Shown: positions 6,597 to 14,041, counted from the first letter of the stretch. The stretch is 19,940 nt of DNA from an uncultured Bacilli bacterium (GCA_947593895.1 CANQDY010000005.1:1-19940), one strand, 5' to 3'. Made by a program: numbers and translations. Notes: a model not told the origin generated them from the letters alone.

Positions 6597-7907
6597 CTAT
6601 CTTTTTTCTTCTTTTAATTCTTCCGGATATAATTCCTTAAATAAATCAACAGATACAATGATAATTGCAATTAAATAAATTATTGCTCCAAAGCGGAAGG
6701 ACAATGCCTTTGTAGCATCCATTTGTTCTTGAGGAACAACATTAATAAATGGTATATTCCAAAGATAAACCATATAGCCAATCATTGAATTTAGAATAGT
6801 CATAATAGCAATATAAAACTTTTTGGGATTAATTACTGCATAAATAATTACTCCAACATCAACTAAATAGAAATATCTTTCATGCATATGTGGTAAAAAA
6901 TATGGTGTTATCATTAGCATTAAAAATCCTGCTTTAATCCAGGTTTTCTTGGTAAATTTTTGTTTGGAACGATAGATAAAAAATAAATATGTCCCAATAA
7001 TAACAATAGAAAGGAATAAAGCAAATGAAGCAATATAATTCTCTTCCTTAAAGTTTGTGAAAATTAATGCGTAGAACGTTCCGGCGTTTAAAGTCAATTG
7101 TTTATAGCTATTCGTAGCTTGATTGAAATAAATTGACATAATCTCTCCAAATCGAATAATAAAGTTATCACTTAAGCACGATGCTGGTATTGCAAAAAGA
7201 ATATAGACAATTGGAATCCATAATAAATATTTCAAATTAAACTTTCTACGTAAAAAAAGTAAAACAACAAGTGGTAAAATAAATACTGCTTGAAGTTTAA
7301 ATGAAAAAGAAACACCAAGCATAATCATCGAAATATTAGAATGTTTTTTTAATAAAAAATAAATGCTCATTACTGCAAAACAAGAATAAATCGAATCACA
7401 TTGCCCCCATAATGCAGAATTTAAAAAACAAGTAAGTCCAAAAATCACTAAAGTATAACACAAAACGGATTTGGTTTTACTTTTAGTTAACTCATAACAA
7501 ATTAATCCACTAAAAACGGCCATTACATAGTCAAAGAAAATTGAAAAATATTTTATTGCGTGCAAAACATGCAGAGATTCAGGATCAAATTTAAATAATG
7601 AAATAAAATACATAAAATAGAAGTATGCTGGAGTATAATCACCAAAAGTAACTCCTAATTCTTTAATCCCATTTTCATAAAATCTTGTATACCATGGCTT
7701 AAGGAAAGCTGTATAATCACCTCGAACACAATCTAATAGAAAGTATCGAAGTAATAAAGATAAAATAGTAACAATCACAGCATAAACGATAATGTCATGT
7801 TTTTTTAAAAATGAATAAAAGCCGTTTGCAACTTTTAATGAAAACTTATGCATAGGATCAGTAATAAACTTAATCTTATTTTTTAATGTATCAATTGCCT
7901 TTTTCAT
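6597..7907 (-). CDS. GT-C type membrane glycosyltransferase (Gpi18-like mannosyltransferase group)
   Basis: A 436-aa polytopic membrane protein with about ten hydrophobic segments. After a charged N-terminal stretch and the first helix (about 39-59) comes the outside loop RGDYTAFLKPWYTR. D64 there fits the GT-C catalytic aspartate, followed by GDYTPAYFYFMY. ALWGQCDSIY and, near the C-terminus, PYFLPHMHERYFYL are hallmark segments of bacterial proteins related to Gpi18-type mannosyltransferases. Such enzymes move a sugar from a polyprenyl-phosphate donor onto lipids, proteins or polymers at the outer membrane face; donor and acceptor here are unknown. It is placed ahead of tgt with a 15-bp gap, probably co-transcribed, without an evident link to queuosine. 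The stop is TAG. Confidence 0.8.
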   Translation of the reverse strand: MKKAIDTLKNKIKFITDPMHKFSLKVANGFYSFLKKHDIIVYAVIVTILSLLLRYFLLDCVRGDYTAFLKPWYTRFYENGIKELGVTFGDYTPAYFYFMYFISLFKFDPESLHVLHAIKYFSIFFDYVMAVFSGLICYELTKSKTKSVLCYTLVIFGLTCFLNSALWGQCDSIYSCFAVMSIYFLLKKHSNISMIMLGVSFSFKLQAVFILPLVVLLFLRRKFNLKYLLWIPIVYILFAIPASCLSDNFIIRFGEIMSIYFNQATNSYKQLTLNAGTFYALIFTNFKEENYIASFALFLSIVIIGTYLFFIYRSKQKFTKKTWIKAGFLMLMITPYFLPHMHERYFYLVDVGVIIYAVINPKKFYIAIMTILNSMIGYMVYLWNIPFINVVPQEQMDATKALSFRFGAIIYLIAIIIVSVDLFKELYPEELKEEKR

Positions 7908-7942
7908 ATATCTTCCTCGTTTTATCTATTTTAACAATTTAT

Positions 7943-7970
7943 AAAATAGTTTTCATTATTAATAAGTCAA
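7943..7970 (-). promoter_or_regulatory. Weak candidate promoter before the glycosyltransferase operon
   Basis: On the minus strand TTGACT (7965-7970, 5/6) is followed after 16 nt by TATTTT (7943-7948, 4/6). The 82-bp gap after tsaD has no clear terminator, so read-through from the tsa operon is also possible. Confidence 0.35.
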
Positions 7971-7989
7971 ATTAATTCTATATAATAGA

Positions 7990-9027
7990 TTAAAAATTAT
8001 TTTTTTGTTTATATTTCATCTGATCCTCTAATTTCCAGTTTGGATCTGCACTTAAATTTAATGATGCAAAAACATTTTCATCATATAAATAGCTTCCAAC
8101 TTTAGCGATCATGGCCGCATTATCCGTTGTGCACCATAATGGTGGAATAACTACTTCAACATCTTTATTTTTAGTTCTTTTAACAATTTGTTCTCTTAAA
8201 TAAGAATTAGCACTGACGCCACCTGCTAAAACGATTTGTTTAACCGAATATTCTTTAATTGCCGGTAAGGCTTTATCTAATAATAAATCAATTGCCGTTG
8301 TTTGAAATGAACAAGCCAAATCTTTAATATTTACTTCCTCACCTTTTTGTTTAAGATTATTCACTAAATTAATAACCGCAGTTTTAATTCCCGAATAAGA
8401 ATACTCATAAGTATGATCATCTTTGGGGCGAGGCAAATGATAAATTGGCATTCCTTCTTTAGATAATTTGTCAATTGAAACTCCACCTGGATAAGGTAAA
8501 CCTACAACTCGAGCGACTTTATCAAATGCTTCACCAATTGCATCATCAATAGTTCCACCGATAATTTTAAATGAAAGATGTTTGTCCATAATTACTAATT
8601 CAGTATTTCCACCACTGACAACAATAGCAAGACAAGGGAATTTTAATGGAGAAACATATTCATTTGCGTATATATGTCCTGCTAAATGGTGAACTGGAAT
8701 TAATGGCTTGTGATACATTAACGCTAAAGTTTTTGCACATTGTAATCCCACATGTAAAGCGCCAATTAATCCAGGGCCTGAAGTTACTGCGATTGCACTA
8801 ACTTGATTCATAGTGATATTTGCAGTTTCAAGAGCTTCTTTTAAAACAACACCAATATTCTCTATATGCAGACGTGAAGCAATTTCTGGCATCACCCCAC
8901 CATATTTTTGATGAATTGAGATTTGTGTAGATACAATATTGGCTAATAATTGATTATTGTTCTTTAAAACTGCAATTGATGTTTCATCACAACTAGATTC
9001 AATTGCAAGAATAATTTTATCTTCCAT
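7990..9027 (-). CDS. tsaD: tRNA N6-adenosine threonylcarbamoyltransferase TsaD
   Basis: TsaD transfers threonylcarbamoyl to A37 of ANN-decoding tRNAs, working with TsaB and TsaE. The 345-aa ASKHA-fold protein has the N-terminal AIESSCDETSIAV phosphate-binding segment and SGPGLIGAL. The metal-binding HLAGH motif provides H114 and H118. SGGNTELV and DDAIGEAFDKVAR follow, then a C-terminal LAGGVSANSYLR and TTDNAAMIA, whose aspartate is the third metal ligand. AAGGAG sits ahead of the ATG, which directly abuts the rimI stop (TAAATG). All residues expected for activity are present. It is the last gene of the tsaE-tsaB-rimI-tsaD operon. Confidence 0.97.
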   Translation of the reverse strand: MEDKIILAIESSCDETSIAVLKNNNQLLANIVSTQISIHQKYGGVMPEIASRLHIENIGVVLKEALETANITMNQVSAIAVTSGPGLIGALHVGLQCAKTLALMYHKPLIPVHHLAGHIYANEYVSPLKFPCLAIVVSGGNTELVIMDKHLSFKIIGGTIDDAIGEAFDKVARVVGLPYPGGVSIDKLSKEGMPIYHLPRPKDDHTYEYSYSGIKTAVINLVNNLKQKGEEVNIKDLACSFQTTAIDLLLDKALPAIKEYSVKQIVLAGGVSANSYLREQIVKRTKNKDVEVVIPPLWCTTDNAAMIAKVGSYLYDENVFASLNLSADPNWKLEDQMKYKQKNNF

Positions 9028-9465
9028 TTACATTACTCCTTTTACCATATAGTAAGCATCTTCACCATCTGAATAATATTGTTTTTTCTTCGTAACAACA
9101 CTAAAACCAAGTTTTTTATATAAGTTAATCGCTGGTGTATTAGATACTCTAACTTCCAATGTAGTTACAATGCATCCTTTATTTTCAATTTCTTGATTCA
9201 TTATTTCAAAAAGTTTTAATGCTAATCCTTGTTTACGATATTTTTCATCAATACAAACCTTATTTACTGTTGCTTGATCAAAAATAATCCAATAATTAAT
9301 ATATCCTATTAAAATATCTTGATCATAGATAACAATAGTATCTGAAAATTCATTTCCATCTAATTCATAATTAAATTGTTCATAAGTCCATGGTGAAGTA
9401 AAAACTCTTTTTTCTAAACTAGTCAAAGCCCTTAAGTCTTCTTTTTTTGCTTTTCTAAATTCCAT
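9028..9465 (-). CDS. rimI: GNAT acetyltransferase RimI-like
   Basis: A 145-aa single-domain GNAT acetyltransferase. The acetyl-CoA binding signature is YRKQGLALKLFEIM (about residues 74-87), and the C-terminal LEVRVSNTPAINLYKKLGF is the classic RimI ending. RimI acetylates the N-terminus of ribosomal protein S18, and some homologues act on other protein N-termini. Its position between tsaB and tsaD, overlapping tsaB by 11 bp, is the common arrangement in Bacillota. Its ribosome binding site (GAAAGAAAATT) is weak, so translational coupling to tsaB is likely. The actual substrate in this organism cannot be told from sequence. Confidence 0.9.
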   Translation of the reverse strand: MEFRKAKKEDLRALTSLEKRVFTSPWTYEQFNYELDGNEFSDTIVIYDQDILIGYINYWIIFDQATVNKVCIDEKYRKQGLALKLFEIMNQEIENKGCIVTTLEVRVSNTPAINLYKKLGFSVVTKKKQYYSDGEDAYYMVKGVM

Positions 9466-10051
9466 AATTTTCTTTCAAATATACCGGCTTTACTTTCAAA
9501 ACATCTTTTTCTTCTTCAACAAGATCTTTAAAGGATAATAAACCATTAATTTCATCTGCTGGTTTAGCTTTTAGTTTTAAATATTCCAAATCACCAATTA
9601 ATTCATAATCAGGATGCTTGATTATATATTCTTTAACTTGATCATTAGTCATAATTTGATCTTCCAGTTCAACTTGATTAAAACTATAAACTCCAATATA
9701 ACTTCGATTACTTCTAGCATTCATTAAAGCGATAAACTTTTTATTTGAATTTCCCATAATTCTTAATGAAGACACTAATTTTAATTTGGCACCAGATAAT
9801 TGGCAAATAATCTTTGCTATTGTCATACTAATTCTGAGTCCAGTATAAGAGCCTGGTCCTTTAGCACAAACAACTTCATCAAAATCAAGTAATTCAAGAT
9901 TAAGAACATCTAATGCCTTTTTTATTTCTGGAATCATCTCTTCAGATTGTCTTTGAAAGCAAGAATATGAAATCTTATAAACTAAATTGTTATCCTTACT
10001 AATTCCTACACACAAATTAACATTTGAACTATCTAATAGTAAACTTAACAT
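9455..10051 (-). CDS. tsaB: tRNA threonylcarbamoyladenosine biosynthesis protein TsaB
   Basis: TsaB is the non-catalytic ASKHA-fold partner of TsaD and scaffolds the t6A complex. Diagnostic segments are LLLDSSNVNLCVGI at the N-terminus (the family's LDTS phosphate loop), then CAKGPGSYTGLRISMTIAK near residues 63-81, and a C-terminal VKPVYLKENYGI. At 198 aa it is shorter than the roughly 230 of many homologues; the shortening is in the C-terminal half, so pairing with TsaD through the N-terminal half should be intact. AAAGGAGATG lies before the ATG, which is directly behind the tsaE stop. The stop codon is TAG. Confidence 0.92.
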   Translation of the reverse strand: MLSLLLDSSNVNLCVGISKDNNLVYKISYSCFQRQSEEMIPEIKKALDVLNLELLDFDEVVCAKGPGSYTGLRISMTIAKIICQLSGAKLKLVSSLRIMGNSNKKFIALMNARSNRSYIGVYSFNQVELEDQIMTNDQVKEYIIKHPDYELIGDLEYLKLKAKPADEINGLLSFKDLVEEEKDVLKVKPVYLKENYGI

Positions 10052-10513
10052 TTAATTCATCTCCTTTAAATCATTTAACAAATCAAAATACTTTGAATAT
10101 TCAGAAGAAATCTCAAATCTTCTAGAATTTGATGAAGTAATAATGATTTGAATATTTAATGGTTCATAAATTAACGAAACGATAAATTTACTCCATTCAA
10201 TAACACAAACCCCATCACCCTCAATTACTTCTTCTAATCCAATATCATTATTAATTTGATCTTCCAAACGATATGCATCAATGTGATATAAAGGCATTTT
10301 ACCACTGAAATAGCAACGTAAAATATTAAAAGTTGGACTTAATACTTCTTCCTTTATTCCTAAACCTTGTGCGAGAAATTTAGTAAAGGTAGTTTTCCCT
10401 GCACCAAGATCTCCGTCTAAAGTAATTACTGAACCAACAAATAAATTTTTACTAATCATTAAGGCTAATTTTTTAGTGTCATCTAAAGAATTACTAACAA
10501 AAACAACTCTCAC
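10052..10513 (-). CDS. tsaE: tRNA threonylcarbamoyladenosine biosynthesis ATPase TsaE
   Basis: TsaE is a P-loop ATPase required to reset the TsaBD complex during t6A synthesis. The Walker A motif GDLGAGKTTFTK is clear near residues 34-45, followed by EVLSPTFNIL and the Walker-B-like YHIDAYRL. VIEWSKF closes the conserved core. I place the start at GTG 10511-10513 (153 aa), because GAGGAG then sits 8 nt upstream. The frame also has a GTG at 10520-10522, but that overlaps the ribosome binding site. It is the first gene of the t6A operon, with a divergent spacer of about 180 bp to the reductase gene on the plus strand. Confidence 0.95.
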   Translation of the reverse strand: MRVVFVSNSLDDTKKLALMISKNLFVGSVITLDGDLGAGKTTFTKFLAQGLGIKEEVLSPTFNILRCYFSGKMPLYHIDAYRLEDQINNDIGLEEVIEGDGVCVIEWSKFIVSLIYEPLNIQIIITSSNSRRFEISSEYSKYFDLLNDLKEMN

Positions 10514-10645
10514 TTCAATCACTCCTCAAAAATATTATAATTATCTAAAGTTAATTAATAAATCAAATCTCCCTTTTTTTAATTAATTACCTCTAAAAAT
10601 GCAAAAATTTAATTATGAACTAAACAATAACAAATCATAATATTA

Positions 10646-10674
10646 TTGTTGATAAAAATCATTTGTCATATAAT
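10646..10674 (+). promoter_or_regulatory. Candidate promoter of the ferredoxin-NADP reductase gene
   Basis: A perfect TATAAT (10669-10674) lies 17 nt after a poor TTGTTG (10646-10651). A TTGATA three bases further on would fit better by sequence but is too close (14 nt). Transcription would start near 10681, at the ribosome binding site, leaving a very short leader. Confidence 0.5.
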
Positions 10675-10692
10675 TTGAATGAGGTGAAAAAT

Positions 10693-11640
10693 ATGTATGA
10701 TATAATTATTGTCGGCGCAGGTCCAATTGGTCTTTATGGGGCCACCCTTGGTTCACTACATAATTTAAATGGTTTAATTATTGAAGCAAGTTCTACTGTC
10801 GGTGGTCAATTAACTAGCCTTTATCCAGAAAAGGACATTATCGATTTACCAAGTTTTAATAAGATAAAAGCTAAAGATTTTATAGCAAAGTTATTTGAGC
10901 AATATCAAAGTAAAAAAAATCGTTTTCCTCTTAAAATAGAAGAAAAAGTGTGTGATATTAAAAAGAAAAATGATTATTATTTAGTTATTACTGATAAAGA
11001 TCAATATGAAAGTAAAACCATCGTTTTAGCTACTGGAATGGGAACTTTCTCTCCTCGACCAATCGGTCTTGAAAATGAATCTAAACTTAAAAATATTCTA
11101 TATTCTTGTAAAGATGTAAAAATATTTAATAATAAAGATGTAGTTATATTAGGAGGAGGAGATTCTGCAGTAGATTTAAGTCTACTAATTAAACCACTTA
11201 GCAAATCAACAACAATTATTCATCGTCGTGAAGAGTTCAGAGCTCAATCTTCAAGTGTTGATGAAATGTATATTCAAAAAATTAATGTATTAAAAAATAA
11301 ATCAATTATTTCTATTGATCAAATTAACAATCAAAGTTTACAAATCAAATTAAAAGACAATAGTACTAAAAACGAAAAAATAATAATTGCAGATTACATT
11401 TTAGTTCAATATGGGCAAATTCCTTCACAAGATAATTTTCCAATTGAAAAAAACAACAATCTAATAAAAATCTATGATTATTATCAAACCTCGCTTGAAA
11501 ATATTTTTGCATGTGGAAATATCATTACTTATCCTGGAAAAGTAAAAAATCTTACCACTGGTCTTGGTGAGATTAGTACCATAATTACCAAAATAGATCA
11601 GATAATTAATCCAACCAAGAATATTCCAATTCACTTCTAA
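10693..11640 (+). CDS. Ferredoxin/flavodoxin-NADP+ reductase, thioredoxin-reductase-like type
   Basis: A 315-aa two-dinucleotide-fold flavoprotein that exchanges electrons between NADPH and ferredoxin or flavodoxin. The N-terminal FAD site is IIIVGAGPIGLYGA followed by IEASSTVGGQL. The NADPH domain has ILGGGDSAVDL and the HRREEFRA phosphate-binding arginines, and the C-terminal FAD segment is IFACGNIITYPGKVKN. The CxxC redox motif of true thioredoxin reductases is absent at the GGGDSAVD position, where the homologous enzyme has CATC. That places it with the YumC-type reductases. The start is ATG 10693, behind GAGGTGAAAA; an upstream in-frame TTG at 10663 falls into the promoter. The PFOR gene at the right end of the window is a plausible source of reduced ferredoxin. 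Confidence 0.92.
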   Translation: MYDIIIVGAGPIGLYGATLGSLHNLNGLIIEASSTVGGQLTSLYPEKDIIDLPSFNKIKAKDFIAKLFEQYQSKKNRFPLKIEEKVCDIKKKNDYYLVITDKDQYESKTIVLATGMGTFSPRPIGLENESKLKNILYSCKDVKIFNNKDVVILGGGDSAVDLSLLIKPLSKSTTIIHRREEFRAQSSSVDEMYIQKINVLKNKSIISIDQINNQSLQIKLKDNSTKNEKIIIADYILVQYGQIPSQDNFPIEKNNNLIKIYDYYQTSLENIFACGNIITYPGKVKNLTTGLGEISTIITKIDQIINPTKNIPIHF

Positions 11641-12077
11641 TTGATAATGGCAATTGATTCTAAAAATGCTTGTTTTTCATCATTAAATTCATCGGAAAGT
11701 AAAAAACACATTGCAAATTTAATAATTTCTTCATAACCATCATTGGAAACTTGGTGAACTAAACAAACTAATTCTTTTGAAAAATTAACTAACGCATTTG
11801 TTTTTAATAGATCATCAACGTATTTTTGAACCTCATTTTGAGTTACATTAATTTTTATAAAATGTCTAATTAAATTATATTCATTGACCGATACTACTTT
11901 GTCACAGCCAACACAAGACATGCAAAAAAGGAAAAAACTCTTACTAACATCAATTTCCACTTTTTCTGTTAATGCCACTAAACAAGGACGAATCGTAATC
12001 ATACATTCTTCTTGTATTTTTGCAAGTTCTTCAACTGTCTTATTTGTTAACTCATATTTTAACTGTTCTAAATTCAT
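11637..12077 (-). CDS. Small helical protein, TerB-like (tentative)
   Basis: A 146-aa acidic, mostly helical protein that I cannot assign firmly. Two segments resemble the paired repeats of the TerB family: CMSCVGCDKVVSVNEYNLIRHF, like A.ADG.V...E...I, and FLLSDEFNDEKQAFLESIA near the C-terminus. The first is unusual in having three cysteines within seven residues, replacing the usual acidic position. TerB-like domains bind divalent cations and occur in stress-related and signalling proteins. ATG 12075-12077 is preferred over a GTG three codons upstream, because GGTGAAG then has proper spacing. The gene converges on the reductase gene and overlaps it by 4 bp, without a terminator between them. 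Confidence 0.7.
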   Translation of the reverse strand: MNLEQLKYELTNKTVEELAKIQEECMITIRPCLVALTEKVEIDVSKSFFLFCMSCVGCDKVVSVNEYNLIRHFIKINVTQNEVQKYVDDLLKTNALVNFSKELVCLVHQVSNDGYEEIIKFAMCFLLSDEFNDEKQAFLESIAIIN

Positions 12078-12144
12078 AATCTTCACCAGCCAAAAATAGT
12101 ATATTATTTTTTTTCTTTAAATAATATAAAAAATTATAATCTTG

Positions 12145-12153
12145 TGCTATAAT
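12145..12153 (+). promoter_or_regulatory. Extended -10 promoter of the small membrane protein gene
   Basis: TGC followed by a perfect TATAAT (12148-12153) is an extended -10 element. No good -35 is seen 17 nt upstream, as is common for this promoter type. The start would fall near 12160, giving a leader of about 15 nt that is essentially the ribosome binding site. Confidence 0.65.
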
Positions 12154-12175
12154 ACTTGCATAGGAGGAATCACAA

Positions 12176-12409
12176 ATGAAAGATTTAGTAAAAGCATTAG
12201 AAGGTTTACCATATATTGTTAAAGTTTTATTAACAATTTTCGTTGGTATTTATTCAAACCTTTTAAGATTATTTAGATCACTTGCAAAGAGCAATATTCT
12301 AGGTATTGTCTTAGCAGTCATCTTATTACTCACAGGTGGATTTTTCGTCTTATGGATCATTGATGTTATCTGTGTTGTATTAGGAAAAAACATTTGGTGG
12401 ATTGACTAA
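12176..12409 (+). CDS. Small two-helix membrane protein, unknown function
   Basis: A 77-aa protein with a hydrophobic segment near residues 17-27 and a strong one near 42-68. The end reads GGFFVLWIIDVICVVLGKNIWWID; the LWIIDV...IWWID pattern recalls the end of TM2-type domains, but I cannot name a family. A consensus AGGAGG with good spacing precedes the ATG, and a promoter and a strong terminator flank it, so it is a genuine monocistronic gene. Its efficient expression signals suggest an abundant membrane protein; its function cannot be read from sequence. Confidence 0.85.
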   Translation: MKDLVKALEGLPYIVKVLLTIFVGIYSNLLRLFRSLAKSNILGIVLAVILLLTGGFFVLWIIDVICVVLGKNIWWID

Positions 12410-12423
12410 TTGATTATTAAAAG

Positions 12424-12457
12424 AAACTGTTGGTTTTAAAAATCCAACAGTTTTTTT
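12424..12457 (+). terminator. Rho-independent terminator
   Basis: A 10-bp stem AAACTGTTGG/CCAACAGTTT (12424-12433 with 12444-12453) is followed by a T-run to 12457. It begins 15 bp after the stop of the small membrane protein gene. Confidence 0.92.
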
Positions 12458-12767
12458 ATTATAAAGGAATTGTATTTAAGTAAGTCAAAAAGAAAAAACA
12501 CCAATGACATTTTAAAATACGATAACTATTAAAAAGTAAATGTGAAGATAATAATATCAATTATTAATAAGTAAATTCTGATATAAATGTAACATTAAAC
12601 ATTTTAATAAAAATAAACATGATGTTGATAGATTTATTATCTGAAGGAAAAAGTTTAACAATACCTAAAAGGTTACAAGTTATTTTATTATTCTTTTATA
12701 GCTTTTAATAAGATTTTAGTATAAATGATGAATAATCAATTTTGTTTTGCAAAATAATCTTTAAAAA
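12458..12767. other. Gene-free AT-rich spacer before the structured element
   Basis: About 310 bp without a convincing open frame on either strand. I searched it for remains of a transposase, because the element that follows looks transposon-derived, and recognised none. A possible weak promoter for a plus-strand transcript is TTGTTT with TAATCT near 12742-12760, which I would not defend. Confidence 0.5.
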
Positions 12768-12841
12768 AGAAAGTGCCACGAGCAATTAAGCCTCTTTGCG
12801 TGGGGTTACAAGGACTAAAGCGGTAAACCGCTAAACTTTCT
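12768..12841 (+). ncRNA. Structured RNA-like element, resembling an IS200/IS605 right end / omega-RNA scaffold
   Basis: This 74-bp block is clearly richer in G and C than its AT-rich surroundings and folds well. Outer arms AGAAAGT (12768-12774) and ACTTTCT (12835-12841) are perfect complements. Inside are CCACG (12776-12780) with CGTGG (12799-12803), and the hairpin AGCGG-TAAA-CCGCT (12819-12832). The string GGTTACAAGGACTAAAGCGG followed by CCGCTAAACTTTC looks to me like the conserved end of IS200/IS605-type transposons, where the TnpB guide-RNA scaffold lies. That is pattern memory, not a database match. No tnpA or tnpB is nearby, so it would be a relic, a minimal non-autonomous copy or a domesticated RNA. 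On the minus strand the outer stem is followed by six T, so it could instead end the operon coming from 12911. Confidence 0.45.
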
Positions 12842-12910
12842 AAGTTAATTGTTCTTAAAACTTCTAATAGAAATCAATAAATCTGAAAAAGTAAAGGAAA
12901 TTAAAAATAA

Positions 12911-13129
12911 CTATTTAATTATACCTACTGTCATAAGAATATTAATTAAAGCAAAACCTAAAGAAATCACAAAAAGAGAAATTGCGTTAATTAATAAGAT
13001 TTTTTCTAATAATTTATTTTTTTCAACTGAAAGTTTCTTCCCTTTGACAAAATATATGACTAATAAAACCACAAATGATAAGAATAATGCTGATGTAACA
13101 CCTAATAAAATATATTGTAAAATTTCCAT
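12911..13129 (-). CDS. Small two-helix membrane protein, unknown function
   Basis: A 72-aa protein with two strongly hydrophobic helices, about residues 5-29 and 43-67, joined by a basic loop (YFVKGKKLSVEKNKLLEK) that should face the cytoplasm. I recognise no family. The start is supported by AGAAGGAG directly before the ATG. It begins 12 nt after the stop of the zinc-ribbon gene and closes the operon that starts with ktrB. A longer open frame on the opposite strand (12849-13160) covers it but lacks a ribosome binding site and has a composition typical of an antisense shadow. Confidence 0.7.
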   Translation of the reverse strand: MEILQYILLGVTSALFLSFVVLLVIYFVKGKKLSVEKNKLLEKILLINAISLFVISLGFALINILMTVGIIK

Positions 13130-13141
13130 AATTTTCTCCTT

Positions 13142-13513
13142 CTATTTCAATTCTTTATAATAATTATTTATTTCACTATCTTCTAGTGATAAAACTTCCA
13201 TTGCTCTAAAAACTGCTTGAATTAAACTTACTCCAGTCCAAAAAATCAGAATGGCAATAATTCCTTTTTTATATCTTTTTTTAATAAAAAAATCAATTCC
13301 CAAAAAACCAAAAAAAATAATAAAATATCCAAGAAAATAATGATTATTAAATCCCTTACCATGTATTTCGTCGGAAAATTCTGGTGGAACTACAATCTCA
13401 CTTTCAGATATTTTCAAACGATTATGGCAAAATGAACAGCGATATTTCTTTTTCTTATTATCAATAGATAAGTTTGCACTACAAATTGGACATTTTACTA
13501 CTATCCGTGCCAT
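13142..13513 (-). CDS. Zinc ribbon - TM2-like membrane protein
   Basis: A 123-aa protein with two parts. Residues 8-29 form a four-cysteine zinc ribbon (CPIC at 8-11 and CSFC at 26-29). Residues about 56-100 form two membrane helices around YFIIFFGFLGIDFFIKKRYKKG, a TM2-like domain (G.lGid.Fy..r...Gi pattern). The charged C-terminus follows. The architecture suggests a membrane-anchored protein whose cytoplasmic zinc ribbon binds nucleic acid or a partner protein; no function is established. AAGGAGGAAGATT precedes the ATG, so the 35-bp overlap with the DUF5662 gene is real, and the two products are probably translated together. Confidence 0.8.
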   Translation of the reverse strand: MARIVVKCPICSANLSIDNKKKKYRCSFCHNRLKISESEIVVPPEFSDEIHGKGFNNHYFLGYFIIFFGFLGIDFFIKKRYKKGIIAILIFWTGVSLIQAVFRAMEVLSLEDSEINNYYKELK

Positions 13514-14039
13514 AATCTTCCTCCTTGAAATCTTTGATATATTTAAAAGTAAACTTTTCTGACTTTTCTTTCAACATTATTAGCCAAGATTCAAGAGTTT
13601 TAGCGGTATCGGGGTGCATTTTTAATCCTGATTCTCTTGATAGATAATACTCATATGGGTCACTATCTTTATATTTTTTCTTCTTATAAATTTTTGAAGC
13701 GGCAACTCGATCTGCAAACATTTCCTTTAAATACCTCAAAGGCATTTTTACTGGTTCATATAATTTGGTTTCAGAATTAATATCCACCCAATATTCAAAA
13801 TGATGTTTATTTCTTCCCTTATGGTGAAGCCAAGCTTTAGAATAACCAAATATCTCTCTTTCTTTAGCATTAGGGCTACAATTCCCTTGATAATATTTGA
13901 TTCCAGAAATAAACTCAGTAGGTGAATATTTACTTAAATCATGAAATAAACCTTGTCGTCCAATTCCAAGTTTGAAGCATATTCCAATCACTTTATGACG
14001 ATGATTAGTAATTGTGCCTAAATGTTTAAAAAAATGCAT
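13479..14039 (-). CDS. DUF5662 family protein (HD-like histidine-rich)
   Basis: A 186-aa soluble protein. The histidine/aspartate pattern is typical of DUF5662: NHRHKVIGICFKLGIGRQGL then FHDLSKYSPTEF, followed by WLHHKGRNKHHFEYW, and MFADRVAASKIY in the C-terminal half. H, HD and HH.x.HH positions resemble an HD-domain metal site, so a metal-dependent hydrolase is conceivable, but no activity is known to me. The AAGGA ribosome binding site lies inside the stop region of the preceding FAD protein gene. It overlaps the next gene by 35 bp. The stop codon is TAG. Confidence 0.82.
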   Translation of the reverse strand: MHFFKHLGTITNHRHKVIGICFKLGIGRQGLFHDLSKYSPTEFISGIKYYQGNCSPNAKEREIFGYSKAWLHHKGRNKHHFEYWVDINSETKLYEPVKMPLRYLKEMFADRVAASKIYKKKKYKDSDPYEYYLSRESGLKMHPDTAKTLESWLIMLKEKSEKFTFKYIKDFKEEDYGTDSSKMSNL

Positions 14040-14041
14040 AA

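Noticed and set aside
12849..13160. 103-codon open frame on the plus strand
   Set aside because: It lies antisense to a gene (12911-13129) that has a good ribosome binding site and clear membrane helices. The plus-strand frame has no ribosome binding site, and its Lys/Asn/Ile-rich translation resembles no protein.
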